In this document: positions 42,215 to 51,279 of the stretch, one piece after another
How positions within the stretch are numbered: position 1 is the first letter of the stretch
How the letters are laid out: every line of letters starts with the position of its first letter
NCBI GenBank assembly: GCA_031286695.1
Contig: JAITTY010000005.1
Coordinates: 434,001 to 498,000 of the forward strand
DNA length: 64,000 nt
Direction: 5' to 3'
DNA from: Sphingobacterium sp.
GTDB lineage: Bacteria > Bacteroidota > Bacteroidia > Sphingobacteriales > Sphingobacteriaceae
The notes under the pieces: generated by a model
What the model was told of the DNA's origin: nothing
What the model saw: only the letters and a program-made list of their open reading frames with translations
The model's database searches: none
Program-made: the position numbers and the translations under genes

Positions 42215-43006
42215 TTAATCTTTGGTTAATAAAAGGGCTATATCCTGTTTTGCAAGCACATGGCCTTTATTGACAATATTACTATTAAGGTAAAGAAAAC
42301 ACTGATTGTTTTGATCGAGTTTACCTATAGCCACTTTAATGGATTTTACATCAAGTTCCCTAATCTGTGTCGGATCTACCTTATCTGGATCCGCGACGAA
42401 TTGTCCGTCTTTCCTAAAGTCCTCCAGTTGCCAGGAGTACCCTTTCCAAGGTCCGGCAAGCAGCGTTGTAGTTTTAGCATCCTTAGTGATCTGCGCTTTG
42501 TAGGGCAAACGTAGACTATCAACCATGACCGTTTGGTCTTTTAAATTAAATGCTAGATATTTTAAATAATCCGCGAAACCTTCTGGCTCAAAATAAATAC
42601 TACCGTTGCTGCGAATAATCTTAAGTGGGATCACCCCTATTTTGTCCATCTTAACAGATTGCGAAAACTGCATAAAATCAGCATATTCCGCTTTGCTGAT
42701 ACCCAAGTTTTTGTGATACGGCATAGGCTCTCCGGATTTTAATTCCTTCATCATTTTGAGAAACCAGTCTTCATTGTCTTTGATAGCAAGTTTCATTTTT
42801 TCCACAATAGCAAGTTGCGATGAATCTGGCTGGGGAATCCCCAACACCACTGCTGTATAGTTGCCTTCAGGAAGAAGTCTGTCAACAAATTGGAGTGCGA
42901 TAGCATTGCTATCTACCCCAGATTGTTTTTGCGCAAAAACATTGACGGAAAATATTAACGTAGCTAGAAGCGCAAAAAAACGAAGATATCGGTATAAAAC
43001 TGTCAT
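42215..43006 (-). CDS. secreted protein of unknown function
   Basis: 263 aa with a clear signal peptide (about 1-25, ending V-F-A-Q). I recognise no domain. The mature part is mixed charged sequence with a central block around V-I-P-L-K-I-I-R-S-N-G-S-I-Y-F-E-P-E-G-F and a segment A-G-P-W-K-G-Y-S-W-Q-L-E-D-F; no cysteines follow the signal, and no repeats or catalytic motifs are evident. It is transcribed towards the GH16 operon and away from the AraC gene at 43194, with which it shares a 187-bp divergent region. It could be an AraC target, but I cannot assign a role. Confidence 0.7.
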   Translation of the reverse strand: MTVLYRYLRFFALLATLIFSVNVFAQKQSGVDSNAIALQFVDRLLPEGNYTAVVLGIPQPDSSQLAIVEKMKLAIKDNEDWFLKMMKELKSGEPMPYHKNLGISKAEYADFMQFSQSVKMDKIGVIPLKIIRSNGSIYFEPEGFADYLKYLAFNLKDQTVMVDSLRLPYKAQITKDAKTTTLLAGPWKGYSWQLEDFRKDGQFVADPDKVDPTQIRELDVKSIKVAIGKLDQNNQCFLYLNSNIVNKGHVLAKQDIALLLTKD

Positions 43007-43143
43007 GTTATAGATATTTGATCAATGAAATTACTGTTTAATCCTGACATTCCGCTATCATCTGGCCAATAGTACATCTTGAAAAATCTCTGCAATCTGA
43101 TATTAATAAAATAGCTTAGCTTGGGATAACGGTATTATTTATG

Positions 43144-43174
43144 TTGCTTTGTACTAAATCCAATATTATATTTG
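43144..43174 (+). promoter_or_regulatory. promoter candidate for the AraC gene at 43194
   Basis: TTG at 43144-43146, a 20-bp spacer, then TATATTTG at 43167-43174 (consensus TAnnTTTG). A second -7-like motif, TAACTTTG, follows at 43182-43189, very close to the ATG at 43194. Confidence 0.4.
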
Positions 43175-43193
43175 AATTTCTTAACTTTGTTTC

Positions 43194-44072
43194 ATGGAAA
43201 CAAAAATAGTCCGAAGTGTCTCTGAATTCAATAATGAACTCAGATTGCAAGGTTTTAAAGCATTTCAGATTGAGGATGATAGCAATGCAACCCGTGTTTA
43301 CAGTCGGAAAGATTTCTTTAAAATCTGCCTTACAACCGGCAAAAGCAAGATTCATTACGCAGATAAAAGCTTTGAACAAGAAGGCACAATACTATTTTTT
43401 GGGAACCCGCATATCCCCTATTCCTGGGAAACCATTTCGACAATCTATGCAGGTTATACATGCTTGTTTTCGGAAGACTTTTTAAAACGTGCTGATCGTG
43501 CGGAAAGCTTGCAACAATCTCCCTTCTTTAAAATCGGAGGTACACCTGTCCTAAAAATTACGGAGGATCAACGCTTATTCCTCAACACGCTTTTCCAGAA
43601 GATGATCGAGGAGCAAGAAAGTGATTATACGTTTAAGGATGAACTCATACGCAATTATATCAATCTGATCATTCATGAAGCCCTAAAACTTCAACCATCA
43701 GAAATATATACTCCTACCAAGAATGGTACGGCACGTATCACATCGGTATTTTTGGAACTATTAGAACGACAATTTCCAATTGAAACACCTGCAAGTCCTC
43801 TCAAAATGAAAACAGCGCAGGATTATGCTCAAAACCTCAACATCCACGTCAACTATTTGAATCGTGCTGTAAAAGAAATTACAGGCAAATCTACGACGAC
43901 ACTGATCTCAGAGAGAATCTTAACAGAAGCAAAAGCCCTGTTGCAACACACGAACTGGAATATTTCAGAGATAGCAAGCGCACTGGGATTTGAATACCCG
44001 ACCTATTTCAATAACTTCTTTAAAAAACTGACAGGAACAAACCCAAAATCGCTCCGGAAACCTGAGGTTTGA
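43194..44072 (+). CDS. AraC-family transcriptional regulator
   Basis: 292 aa. N-terminal effector region (about 20-130) and a C-terminal AraC domain with T-A-Q-D-Y-A-Q-N-L-N-I-H-V-N-Y-L-N-R and I-S-E-I-A-S-A-L-G-F-E-Y-P-T-Y-F-N-N-F-F-K-K. It is followed 88 bp later on the same strand by a dienelactone-hydrolase-like gene, then an acetyltransferase and a cupin, which are its likely targets. A TACCTTTG -7-type motif lies at 44125-44132, just ahead of the hydrolase. Ligand unknown. Confidence 0.86.
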   Translation: METKIVRSVSEFNNELRLQGFKAFQIEDDSNATRVYSRKDFFKICLTTGKSKIHYADKSFEQEGTILFFGNPHIPYSWETISTIYAGYTCLFSEDFLKRADRAESLQQSPFFKIGGTPVLKITEDQRLFLNTLFQKMIEEQESDYTFKDELIRNYINLIIHEALKLQPSEIYTPTKNGTARITSVFLELLERQFPIETPASPLKMKTAQDYAQNLNIHVNYLNRAVKEITGKSTTTLISERILTEAKALLQHTNWNISEIASALGFEYPTYFNNFFKKLTGTNPKSLRKPEV

Positions 44073-44160
44073 AATTCTTATGTTTTGGTTTGATAATCGT
44101 TAACATCTCCCTTTTGTCCTAGTCTACCTTTGTATCTGTAATAATTAATATAATACAGAT

Positions 44161-45216
44161 ATGAAAATAGTAGCAACATTATTGCTCTTGTCTTTCCTAT
44201 TTTCTGGTAGGGCTTACACAAAACATGTTCAATCAAACCAAAATTTAAAATCCATGAATACTTCATCCGATCATTATACTTTTCACTTAAGCGATAAGGT
44301 AATCCGCAAAAAAGTAAATTTTAAAAACCGTTATGGTATCATACTTTCTGGCGATTTATACATCCCTAAAAACATAGACAACAAAGTTTTATCGGCACTT
44401 GCCATCAGCGGTCCCTTTGGTGCAGTGAAAGAGCAGTCTTCTGGATTGTATGCTAGCCAAATGGCTGAAAGAGGATTTATTGCCTTGGCTTTCGATCCTT
44501 CCTACACAGGTGAAAGTAGCGGCATACCTCGTAACGTAGCATCACCAGATATTAACACCGAAGATTTCAGCGCAGCTGTAGACTTTCTAGGGTTACAGAA
44601 AAACATTGACAGAAGCAAAATCGGAATCATTGGTATCTGTGGATTTGCTGGTTTTGCATTAAATGCAACAGCAGTAGACAAACGTATAAAAGCAGTAGCT
44701 ACAACCAGCATGTACGATATGACGCGTGTCATGTCTAAAGGCTATAATGATGTGGTAACAACAGAGCAGCGTACACAAACATTGGAACAATTAAGCCAGC
44801 AGCGTTGGAAAGATGCTGAAAGTGGATCGTACGCTCCATCAACAAACAATTTACCACAAAAATTGACTGGAAGCGAACCTCAGTTCGTCAAGGAATATTT
44901 TGATTATTATAAGACAGCTCGCGGATTTCATCCTCGCTCTATCAATTCAAATTCTTCATGGACGGCAACCACACCCCTGTCGTTTATGAATATGCCGATT
45001 CTCTTCTATATCAAGGAGATTGCACCTCGGCCAATGCTAATCATTGCAGGTGAAAATGCCCATTCAAGATATTTCAGTGAAGACGCCTATAAAGCTGCTG
45101 CTGAGCCAAGGGAACTAATGATTATCCCTGATGCAGTTCACGTTGATTTATATGATCAATTGGATAAAATTCCATTCGATAAACTGACAGCATTCTTTAA
45201 AGCTAATTTAAAATAA
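44161..45216 (+). CDS. secreted alpha/beta hydrolase with Cys nucleophile (dienelactone-hydrolase-like)
   Basis: 351 aa with a signal peptide (about 1-19). The nucleophile elbow is G-I-C-G-F-A-G, placing Cys160 where most alpha/beta hydrolases have Ser; Cys is the nucleophile in dienelactone hydrolase. A likely catalytic His lies in P-D-A-V-H-V-D-L-Y near residue 329. Relatives are annotated only as alpha/beta hydrolases, and the substrate is unknown. It lies between an AraC regulator and an acetyltransferase gene (47 bp gap), suggesting a small inducible operon. Confidence 0.8.
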   Translation: MKIVATLLLLSFLFSGRAYTKHVQSNQNLKSMNTSSDHYTFHLSDKVIRKKVNFKNRYGIILSGDLYIPKNIDNKVLSALAISGPFGAVKEQSSGLYASQMAERGFIALAFDPSYTGESSGIPRNVASPDINTEDFSAAVDFLGLQKNIDRSKIGIIGICGFAGFALNATAVDKRIKAVATTSMYDMTRVMSKGYNDVVTTEQRTQTLEQLSQQRWKDAESGSYAPSTNNLPQKLTGSEPQFVKEYFDYYKTARGFHPRSINSNSSWTATTPLSFMNMPILFYIKEIAPRPMLIIAGENAHSRYFSEDAYKAAAEPRELMIIPDAVHVDLYDQLDKIPFDKLTAFFKANLK

Positions 45217-45263
45217 AACACTTATTATCAATAAATTACGCATAAAATTCAATCCACTATTCA

Positions 45264-45845
45264 ATGAAAACATCAGATCATAGTTATCAGGAGGATATTT
45301 TTGAACGCTTAAAAAAAGAAAAAAACATCTCTTCCGATGATCCCCAGGGATACCGTTTGCGGGAAGCCTCTTTTGCTACGAAAGCATTATTGGTGCCTAT
45401 GAACAATTCGGCTGATCCTAAAGAGATAAGAGATCTATTAAGTCAGATTACTGGTTCAGCTATAGACGAAAGTACGACCATATTTACACCATTATATATC
45501 AACTATGGTAGGAATATAAAGCTAGGAAAAAATGTCTTCATCAACTTCGACTGTGTGTTTTTAGACTTAGGTGGTATAATTATAGAAGATCATGTGTTAA
45601 TAGCTCCCAAAGTGAGTTTATTAACGGAAGGCCATCCAATTGAAGCTGAAAACAGACAATCGTTAACTGTAGCTCCGATTCATATAAAAAAGAATGCCTG
45701 GATCGGGGCAAATGCAACGATCCTACCCGGCGTTACAATTGGAGAAAATGCTGTGGTGGCAGCTGGTTCCATAGTAAGCAAGAATGTACCGGACAATACG
45801 ATTGTCGGTGGAATTCCCGCAAAGATCATTAAAAACATTTCATAA
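45264..45845 (+). CDS. hexapeptide-repeat sugar O-acetyltransferase (maltose acetyltransferase-like)
   Basis: 193 aa left-handed beta-helix protein of the LacA/Maa/NodL group. A short N-terminal helical part is followed by hexapeptide turns such as [23 protein letters not shown] and [16 protein letters not shown], and by the catalytic histidine in T-E-G-H-P-I. It transfers acetyl from acetyl-CoA to a sugar or related acceptor in the cytoplasm. It is sandwiched between the hydrolase and the cupin gene in the same direction. The acceptor is unknown. Confidence 0.87.
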   Translation: MKTSDHSYQEDIFERLKKEKNISSDDPQGYRLREASFATKALLVPMNNSADPKEIRDLLSQITGSAIDESTTIFTPLYINYGRNIKLGKNVFINFDCVFLDLGGIIIEDHVLIAPKVSLLTEGHPIEAENRQSLTVAPIHIKKNAWIGANATILPGVTIGENAVVAAGSIVSKNVPDNTIVGGIPAKIIKNIS

Positions 45846-45888
45846 AGAATTCGGATCATATATTTATCAAGGCCAAATTGCAAACTAT

Positions 45889-46362
45889 ATGAACAGGTTA
45901 TTCGTTATCCCAATTATGGCGATAAGTTTATTCGCCTGTAACACTAAAACAGATCATACAATGAGTACAACAGAAATATTTCCCAAAGGGGAACCATTGC
46001 CTAAGGAATGGTTTACTGGAGATGCATTTTTAAATCCTTTAGTAGCAAAAGATAAAAACAATGATTTCTCTGCAGGTAGCGTAACTTTTGCACCCGGTGC
46101 AAGAACCAATTGGCATACACATCCTAAAGGTCAGGTTTTACTGGTCATCGAAGGAAACGGACTCTATCAGGAAAAAGGGGAACCTGCGCAAGCAATCAAA
46201 AAAGGTGATGTTGTCAATATTCCTGAGAACGTAGAACACTGGCATGGAGCAACTGCTGACACTAAAATGGTGCATGTTGCCATCACCAATTTTAAAGAAG
46301 ATGTTCAGGTTACTTGGCTAAATCCCGTAACAGAAGAAGAATTTAGTTCAGCCAATAAATAA
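45889..46362 (+). CDS. cupin-domain lipoprotein
   Basis: 157 aa from the ATG at 45889, which gives a lipoprotein signal (I-S-L-F-A-C, cysteine about 17); the frame extends upstream into the acetyltransferase gene, which I do not accept. A single cupin follows with metal-binding motifs N-W-H-T-H-P-K-G-Q and the second histidine pair in E-H-W-H-G-A. It resembles small cupins annotated as (R)-mandelonitrile lyase or carboxymuconolactone-associated cupins. Its role is unknown; it ends an apparent operon closed by a terminator. Confidence 0.8.
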   Translation: MNRLFVIPIMAISLFACNTKTDHTMSTTEIFPKGEPLPKEWFTGDAFLNPLVAKDKNNDFSAGSVTFAPGARTNWHTHPKGQVLLVIEGNGLYQEKGEPAQAIKKGDVVNIPENVEHWHGATADTKMVHVAITNFKEDVQVTWLNPVTEEEFSSANK

Positions 46363-46367
46363 TGAAG

Positions 46368-46402
46368 AAGCCCCTCTGTTATGAATTTGAGAGGCTTTTT
46401 TT
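46368..46402 (+). terminator. rho-independent terminator after the cupin gene
   Basis: A 9-bp stem with one mismatch (46368-46376 with 46389-46397), a 12-nt loop, and a run of seven T at 46396-46402. It lies 5 bp after the cupin stop. Confidence 0.8.
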
Positions 46403-46434
46403 ATTGTTTATCAATAATATTTTAACAAGTTATA

Positions 46435-47646
46435 TTATTTCATCACTCGAATTGTTTTCGCACTGGACTGCTTATTGAAAATGTCTGTAATGGTAAGGCG
46501 CACATTGTAATTACCCGTGGTTAAGGTATTATTCAACGTATCGGTACGTGTCTCGGGCCTAATTAATTCCTTATTTGCAACCACTCCCCCCTGAGGATCG
46601 AGTAGTTCAATTTCATAACTTAACTGTGGCGAACCGGTATCACTAATGGCCCAGGATACAATGACTTTATTACTTTGGTATTTTGCTGACTCATTGCTGC
46701 TGCTAAGCGCCTTTAACGTTGGAGTAGCCCTTTGATTAGCTTGCTCTGGCAAATCTAAAGTACGACCTGTTCCAAAAGCTGCGTCTGGCGTTACAGAACC
46801 ACCGTGCTCCATAAAATATGCGTTTTCTTTAGCATCATATCCGGCATTAAAGGCACGGTCGAAATAACCATTCCGACCGGCGTCATTATCATTCGCTGAA
46901 AAATATCGTCTCGTAGATTTCTCCCAAACGTTGTCTACACCTAAATTCCAACAATCTTTAAAGAATGCTTTACGATGGAATCTACCATCCCACAAAGGAT
47001 TATCCCCTACCCAGTTTTCAAGAAAAGCGCCATTTCCGACACCCAAAAATCCTGATTCTGCCTGTCGTCCAATTGTAGAAGTATGAAACCACTTCCCTGT
47101 CGCTTCATTACGGATGAAATTAGCGATGTAAATCTTTCCATTCTCTTTCCATGATCGTAGAACCACATTATACCAGGTGTTTAATTCCCATCCGTAAGGG
47201 TTTACCGTTTTCTGTCCATCTCCTTCCCCACCAAAGCGGCTCGTTACTGTTGTTGGTGCTTTGTAAGAATAAAAAGCATAGTTGGCAGCAATGGTATTAA
47301 GATCCCATAAGGATGCAATCAAGGTATAAGGTGTGGAAGTATTCTTATCAGGAGTATCTTGTAATCCAGCGTACCCACCGTGATAATTATGTACGGAAAA
47401 GTATTCGGTCCTCGCGGTATTGGTAATTTTAATCTTATGCATCTTCAATACAGCGTCGCGCTTAAACACATACACTAAATGTTGTGACGGTGCCGCATTA
47501 CTTCCCGACAGGCTCAAACTAGGCAAGTCTTTGTCGCTTTGTGCCTTTGTGCTGTATTCCTTCATCTTTAAATCGGATCTGATACTTGAACAGGAACTGC
47601 TCAATAGGACATTCAATAAGGTCGCACATAGCGTGGCTTTTATCAT
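46435..47646 (-). CDS. DUF3472-domain lipoprotein with C-terminal Ig/Fn3-like domain
   Basis: 403 aa. The signal ends S-S-S-C (cysteine about 20), so it is probably lipid-anchored. The central part (about 50-300) has features of DUF3472: N-Y-H-G-G-Y-A-G-L-Q, S-L-W-D, R-F-G-G-E-G-D-G-Q and G-W-E-L-N-T-W-Y. The last 90 residues form a beta-sandwich resembling fibronectin type III (V-I-V-S-W-A-I-S-D-T-G, Y-N-V-R-L-T-I-T-D). DUF3472 proteins occur in Bacteroidota glycan-utilization contexts, but their activity is not known to me. It stands alone here, convergent with the cupin gene. Confidence 0.75.
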   Translation of the reverse strand: MIKATLCATLLNVLLSSSCSSIRSDLKMKEYSTKAQSDKDLPSLSLSGSNAAPSQHLVYVFKRDAVLKMHKIKITNTARTEYFSVHNYHGGYAGLQDTPDKNTSTPYTLIASLWDLNTIAANYAFYSYKAPTTVTSRFGGEGDGQKTVNPYGWELNTWYNVVLRSWKENGKIYIANFIRNEATGKWFHTSTIGRQAESGFLGVGNGAFLENWVGDNPLWDGRFHRKAFFKDCWNLGVDNVWEKSTRRYFSANDNDAGRNGYFDRAFNAGYDAKENAYFMEHGGSVTPDAAFGTGRTLDLPEQANQRATPTLKALSSSNESAKYQSNKVIVSWAISDTGSPQLSYEIELLDPQGGVVANKELIRPETRTDTLNNTLTTGNYNVRLTITDIFNKQSSAKTIRVMK

Positions 47647-47921
47647 AATTACAGTTTTGGTAAAAATTAGTTAACAAGTTTGACTGCTGTTAAAAAACAG
47701 TCATTACAACAAATTATTTATAAAATTTGGGATCGGAAAATTTCTTTCAAACGAAATCGGTTGCGTAATCTTGTATGTGATAGAGATGTACTATCATTAC
47801 CTTCCTAAACTAAAGTAATAAAAATGCCCCTTTCCTGGACTCTTTGAATGAAATATCAACACTTTTCAGCTGTTTTTACTTCAAGGACTTATTCAAAACA
47901 AACATAAAGCAAATTTCATTT

Positions 47922-48521
47922 CTAGAAAATATAGAACACACTTAGTTGTGCCACACTATTTTTAAAATCAGATTTCACAGCAGGAGAGTAAAATTTACCT
48001 ACGTCCATAAAACCGTGATAATATCTAGCCCCAATGCCCAGCCCTTTGATTGGCCCTGCTTTAAATTGATACCCCAAACCTGCCACAGCTCCAGCGTCTA
48101 TTTTATCTGCAAAATCATTAAAACCTGTATTTTTTGCATCTTCAATAAGCATATTGGCTTGTGCTCCAATTTCTGCATAAAATCCAATATTTGAATGATA
48201 TTTTGCGAGAATGGGAACGGACATATAAGACAATCTCAAATCATTATCGGGACCAAACAAGTTGTTTTTTACTTTTGCGCCTTGGGTAGAATATAGAAAT
48301 TCTTCTTGAACCGACCACTTATCTGTGAGCTTGAAATTGACAATAAGCCCACTGTGGAATCCGGATAGCCCCTCAGTATCAAAGCTAGCTCCAGTAAAGT
48401 TACTGTAATTTCCACCCGCTTTTAAACCAAAAGAAAGCCTTTGCCAAATACCGCCTAAACTTTGAGCAAATAACGTTTGTGTTGAGACAAATAACAATCC
48501 CATTAATAATACTTTTTTCAT
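47922..48521 (-). CDS. small outer-membrane beta-barrel protein (PorT/OMP_b-brl_2 type)
   Basis: 199 aa with a signal peptide (about 1-19). The mature protein alternates hydrophobic and polar residues, with L-K-A-G-G-N-Y-S-N-F near 33-42 and a terminal strand ending V-F-Y-I-F, the C-terminal aromatic expected for barrel assembly. The eight-stranded porin-family barrel is common in Bacteroidota; function unknown. It diverges from the AraC regulator at 48673 across a 151-bp region with a good promoter and an inverted repeat, so its expression is probably AraC-controlled. Confidence 0.82.
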   Translation of the reverse strand: MKKVLLMGLLFVSTQTLFAQSLGGIWQRLSFGLKAGGNYSNFTGASFDTEGLSGFHSGLIVNFKLTDKWSVQEEFLYSTQGAKVKNNLFGPDNDLRLSYMSVPILAKYHSNIGFYAEIGAQANMLIEDAKNTGFNDFADKIDAGAVAGLGYQFKAGPIKGLGIGARYYHGFMDVGKFYSPAVKSDFKNSVAQLSVFYIF

Positions 48522-48555
48522 TTTAATAACCTTTTTTAATTATAATATTTTTCAA

Positions 48556-48618
48556 TAGGACAAAGGTAATAGCGATTACAGCTCACAGAAAGCCCATTAA
48601 GTAGACTAAATTGTCCTA
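48556..48618 (-). promoter_or_regulatory. porin promoter and inverted-repeat operator candidate
   Basis: On the minus strand TTTC (48591-48588), a 19-bp spacer and TACCTTTG (48568-48561) form a good match to the Bacteroidota TTTG-N19-TAnnTTTG promoter. TAGGACAA (48556-48563) and its exact inverse TTGTCCTA (48611-48618) flank it, the first overlapping the -7 box. The pair could bind the divergently encoded AraC protein. Confidence 0.5.
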
Positions 48619-48672
48619 AAAGTCGCTTTTTACATTTAAAACAATACCTTTAGGTTATAAATATTGGATATT

Positions 48673-49527
48673 ATGACCAAAACATCTCCTTTCGCATTCG
48701 ATCAAAATATTAGACTGTATGATTATAACAATGAGTTTATTTTATTGGACAAACCTGCCGTCAAATGTTTGACCTATCCTGTTAAAATAGATACTACAAT
48801 AAGTATAATCTGCCTTAATGGACAGGTAAGAGGGCATTCGAACATGCGTTATTTTGATACAAAATCTCCTTGTCTTATTATTCTAATGGCCGATCATACG
48901 GTAATGATAGAATATTTAAGCGATGACTTTTCTGGACTTTTTATTATCATGTCAAAGAAATTTACAATGGCCCTTAATATAGAAGAACATCTTCCCGTTT
49001 TTCTTTCCTTACACAATAAGCCTTTTATTGCTTTAAATGTAGAGGAATTAACGAGTTTAAAAGATTACTTTAAAACAGTACAAAGAGTATTGGAAACTGA
49101 TAATCCATATAACTTAAAAATTATCCAATACTTTACAAAGGCGTATTTTTATGGTTTTGGTTATAACGTACATCATATTGAACAGCGTAATAGACAGGAG
49201 AAAAAGCCAAGATTAGAAGTATTAGTTGAGAATTTTCTCAATGAGGTGCAGAATAATTTCAAAGAAGAACGAGGCATAGAATTCTATGCCAATAAATTAT
49301 GTGTAACGGCGAAATACTTATCTAAGATAGTAAAGAACCATAATGGATTGTCTGCTAAACAATGGATTGATGACTATGTGGTTTGCGAAGCCAAAGCGTT
49401 GCTGAAATCGACCGATATGACTATACAACAGATCAGCAATGAGCTAAATTTCCCTTCCCAATCTTTTTTCGGTCGATATTTTAAACGTTTTGTTGGCTTG
49501 TCTCCAATGGAATATAGGAAGGTGTAA
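48673..49527 (+). CDS. AraC-family transcriptional regulator
   Basis: 284 aa from the ATG at 48673; a TTG three codons upstream is possible. The N-terminal effector part (about 20-170) lacks obvious metal ligands. The C-terminal AraC domain includes I-E-F-Y-A-N-K-L-C-V-T-A-K-Y-L-S-K and I-Q-Q-I-S-N-E-L-N-F-P-S-Q-S-F-F-G-R-Y-F-K, ending G-L-S-P-M-E-Y-R. The cysteine and asparagine positions and the lysine-rich linker are ordinary. It is divergent from the small outer-membrane barrel gene, its most likely target. Confidence 0.86.
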   Translation: MTKTSPFAFDQNIRLYDYNNEFILLDKPAVKCLTYPVKIDTTISIICLNGQVRGHSNMRYFDTKSPCLIILMADHTVMIEYLSDDFSGLFIIMSKKFTMALNIEEHLPVFLSLHNKPFIALNVEELTSLKDYFKTVQRVLETDNPYNLKIIQYFTKAYFYGFGYNVHHIEQRNRQEKKPRLEVLVENFLNEVQNNFKEERGIEFYANKLCVTAKYLSKIVKNHNGLSAKQWIDDYVVCEAKALLKSTDMTIQQISNELNFPSQSFFGRYFKRFVGLSPMEYRKV

Positions 49528-49605
49528 ATCGATTATCTTCTAAGTGAATGTAGAACCTCCTCTCGACTGGTAACTAAATATGCAATTCAAAGGCGGATAA
49601 TATAA

Positions 49606-50364
49606 TCACTCTGCCCTATTAAAGTCTTTCAGCTCGAAGTAACAGTCTTCACAAATAAGTTTGATCTTCGCAAACTCCTCAGACTCTTCGTTCCAACCAT
49701 TATATTTCATCCTGACCCTCTCACATTCATCGCACCACGCCGCAAAATCATCATCTTCTTCAAGGTTCATTCCTTTATAGGTCTCAAAAGTTTCTTCAAA
49801 ACCTTTAGGATCCTCCAAATTAAGATGCTGGCATACAAATGCTGGCCTTGACAAGCCATGGATTTTGCATTTAACTTTTGCTTGGTTGAAATGGACAACT
49901 TCACAAGACTTCTCATCCAGAACAGCAGTGATAAGGAAATAACTTTGGAGTTTTTCCGTGCTTGCCCTATAAAGGCCCATGCCGTCTAATACATCCAAAG
50001 AAATCGCCGCAAACTCCCAACAGTCAAATTCATCTGCAGGGAAAGTTCCTTCTGTCAATTTGGGATAATTGTTTTTGATTCCAAATTCCTTAACAGCAAG
50101 TATACTTTCTTTGTTAGGTTCGACACTATACTCATTAAACCAGCTCCACATCCAAGTTTCCGATGTAAACGAAAAAGTACCTATCGGAATATATTTTAGA
50201 TAAATTTGATCTTCATCATTATTGTATAATCTCAGAAGCGCAAGTGTAGCATCATAATACCAATGCTGATAGCTGTTTAGTTCAAATTCCGCTCTAAATG
50301 TTTCCTGGATCTGTATAAGTTCCTGACATCTTTTACCAGCGAACTGTTCGTAATCTATTTTCAA
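49606..50364 (-). CDS. DUF6882-like protein with C-terminal cysteine motifs
   Basis: 252 aa, apparently cytoplasmic. The N-terminal half has W-Y-Y-D-A-T-L-A-L-L and S-E-T-W-M-W-S-W-F-N, which I associate with DUF6882. The C-terminal half carries K-C-K-I-H-G, F-V-C-Q-H-L, W-C-D-E-C-E and I-C-E-D-C-Y-F, enough Cys/His pairs for one or two zinc sites. It starts at a TTG: no in-frame ATG lies between the upstream stop and the conserved region. Function unknown. It converges on the AraC gene and is followed upstream by another unknown gene. Confidence 0.65.
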   Translation of the reverse strand: MKIDYEQFAGKRCQELIQIQETFRAEFELNSYQHWYYDATLALLRLYNNDEDQIYLKYIPIGTFSFTSETWMWSWFNEYSVEPNKESILAVKEFGIKNNYPKLTEGTFPADEFDCWEFAAISLDVLDGMGLYRASTEKLQSYFLITAVLDEKSCEVVHFNQAKVKCKIHGLSRPAFVCQHLNLEDPKGFEETFETYKGMNLEEDDDFAAWCDECERVRMKYNGWNEESEEFAKIKLICEDCYFELKDFNRAE

Positions 50365-50460
50365 TATTTTAAATTTAAAGTAGTTATGAAGATATTTCTA
50401 GCTGATTGTTTTGTGATCTATACAAAAATGAAGAAAATTGCTGAATGAGAAAAGCCAGGT

Positions 50461-51108
50461 TTACCTTGAAACGATATTCATTTCCACAACGATATAATGT
50501 TCTATTTTGTATTTATCCCACCATTTATCCGGAGGTATACCTAAAGCTGTAAGCTCACAATAGAATAAATACCCCGGTCGTTTCGGATCCTCATAAGGCA
50601 ATGAATAAACAAACAAGGGCAGCGTTTTATTGACCGGAATACTTTTGAATTTTTCGTTGGTCACAAGCCCATCGCGCAAACTGTATTGATCATTATGCTT
50701 TCGTTTATAGTTTTTCTTAAATTCAAGCCCCAAAAGATTGTAATGAAACGTAATACTATCTCCTTTCGGCTTAGTCAGCAATGAAAGATTTTTCGTGGAA
50801 TCTACATCCTTCAGACTTAAGTATTCCTTTGCCATTTCGGTGGTGAATAGTGTATCGCTTTTGACAACCTTTCCTTTCCAGTATTCCTTGGTATAAAACA
50901 TCAGATAGGTTTGCTTCTTTAAATGTTTTGGCAGGAAGCTAACTCGATAATAATCAATACTATCGATGCGCATAAGTAGCTGTACATCCTTTATTTTGGA
51001 TCCATATTCTGCCTTTGCGAAAAGGCTATCTAAAGTCTGTGCGATTGAAAAACAGATACTTGTAAAAAACGAGAAAAAAAATATGGCTATACGAATTATT
51101 TTTTTCAT
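50461..51108 (-). CDS. secreted protein of unknown function
   Basis: 215 aa from the ATG at 51108, which gives a standard signal peptide (M-K-K-I-I-R-I-A-I-F-F-F-S, ending S-I-A-Q at about 24); a longer frame to 51171 would bury this signal. The mature part has no domain I know. It is rich in Lys and Tyr, with K-K-N-Y-K-R-K-H-N-D-Q-Y near the middle and Y-S-L-P-Y-E-D-P-K-R-P-G-Y-L-F-Y-C near the end. It may be a small periplasmic or surface protein. It shares its direction with the DUF6882-like gene, 96 bp downstream. Confidence 0.6.
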   Translation of the reverse strand: MKKIIRIAIFFFSFFTSICFSIAQTLDSLFAKAEYGSKIKDVQLLMRIDSIDYYRVSFLPKHLKKQTYLMFYTKEYWKGKVVKSDTLFTTEMAKEYLSLKDVDSTKNLSLLTKPKGDSITFHYNLLGLEFKKNYKRKHNDQYSLRDGLVTNEKFKSIPVNKTLPLFVYSLPYEDPKRPGYLFYCELTALGIPPDKWWDKYKIEHYIVVEMNIVSR

Positions 51109-51279
51109 AAAATTTGGTTCATAGACCTGTTTAGTAACCCAGCTTTGGTTAAAATTGGATGGCTTAAACAAGTTATTCTAAATTATAATTTTATCTCGAT
51201 CTTTGAAGGATTTTAGATATATTTTTCCAACCGTTTTCTGAATTCATCAAGATAAAAAAAATAATCAAAAGAGATTAAA

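Noticed and set aside
45784..45888. N-terminal extension of the cupin gene into the acetyltransferase gene
   Set aside because: The ATG at 45889 gives a proper lipoprotein signal; the extension is out-of-frame translation of the neighbour.
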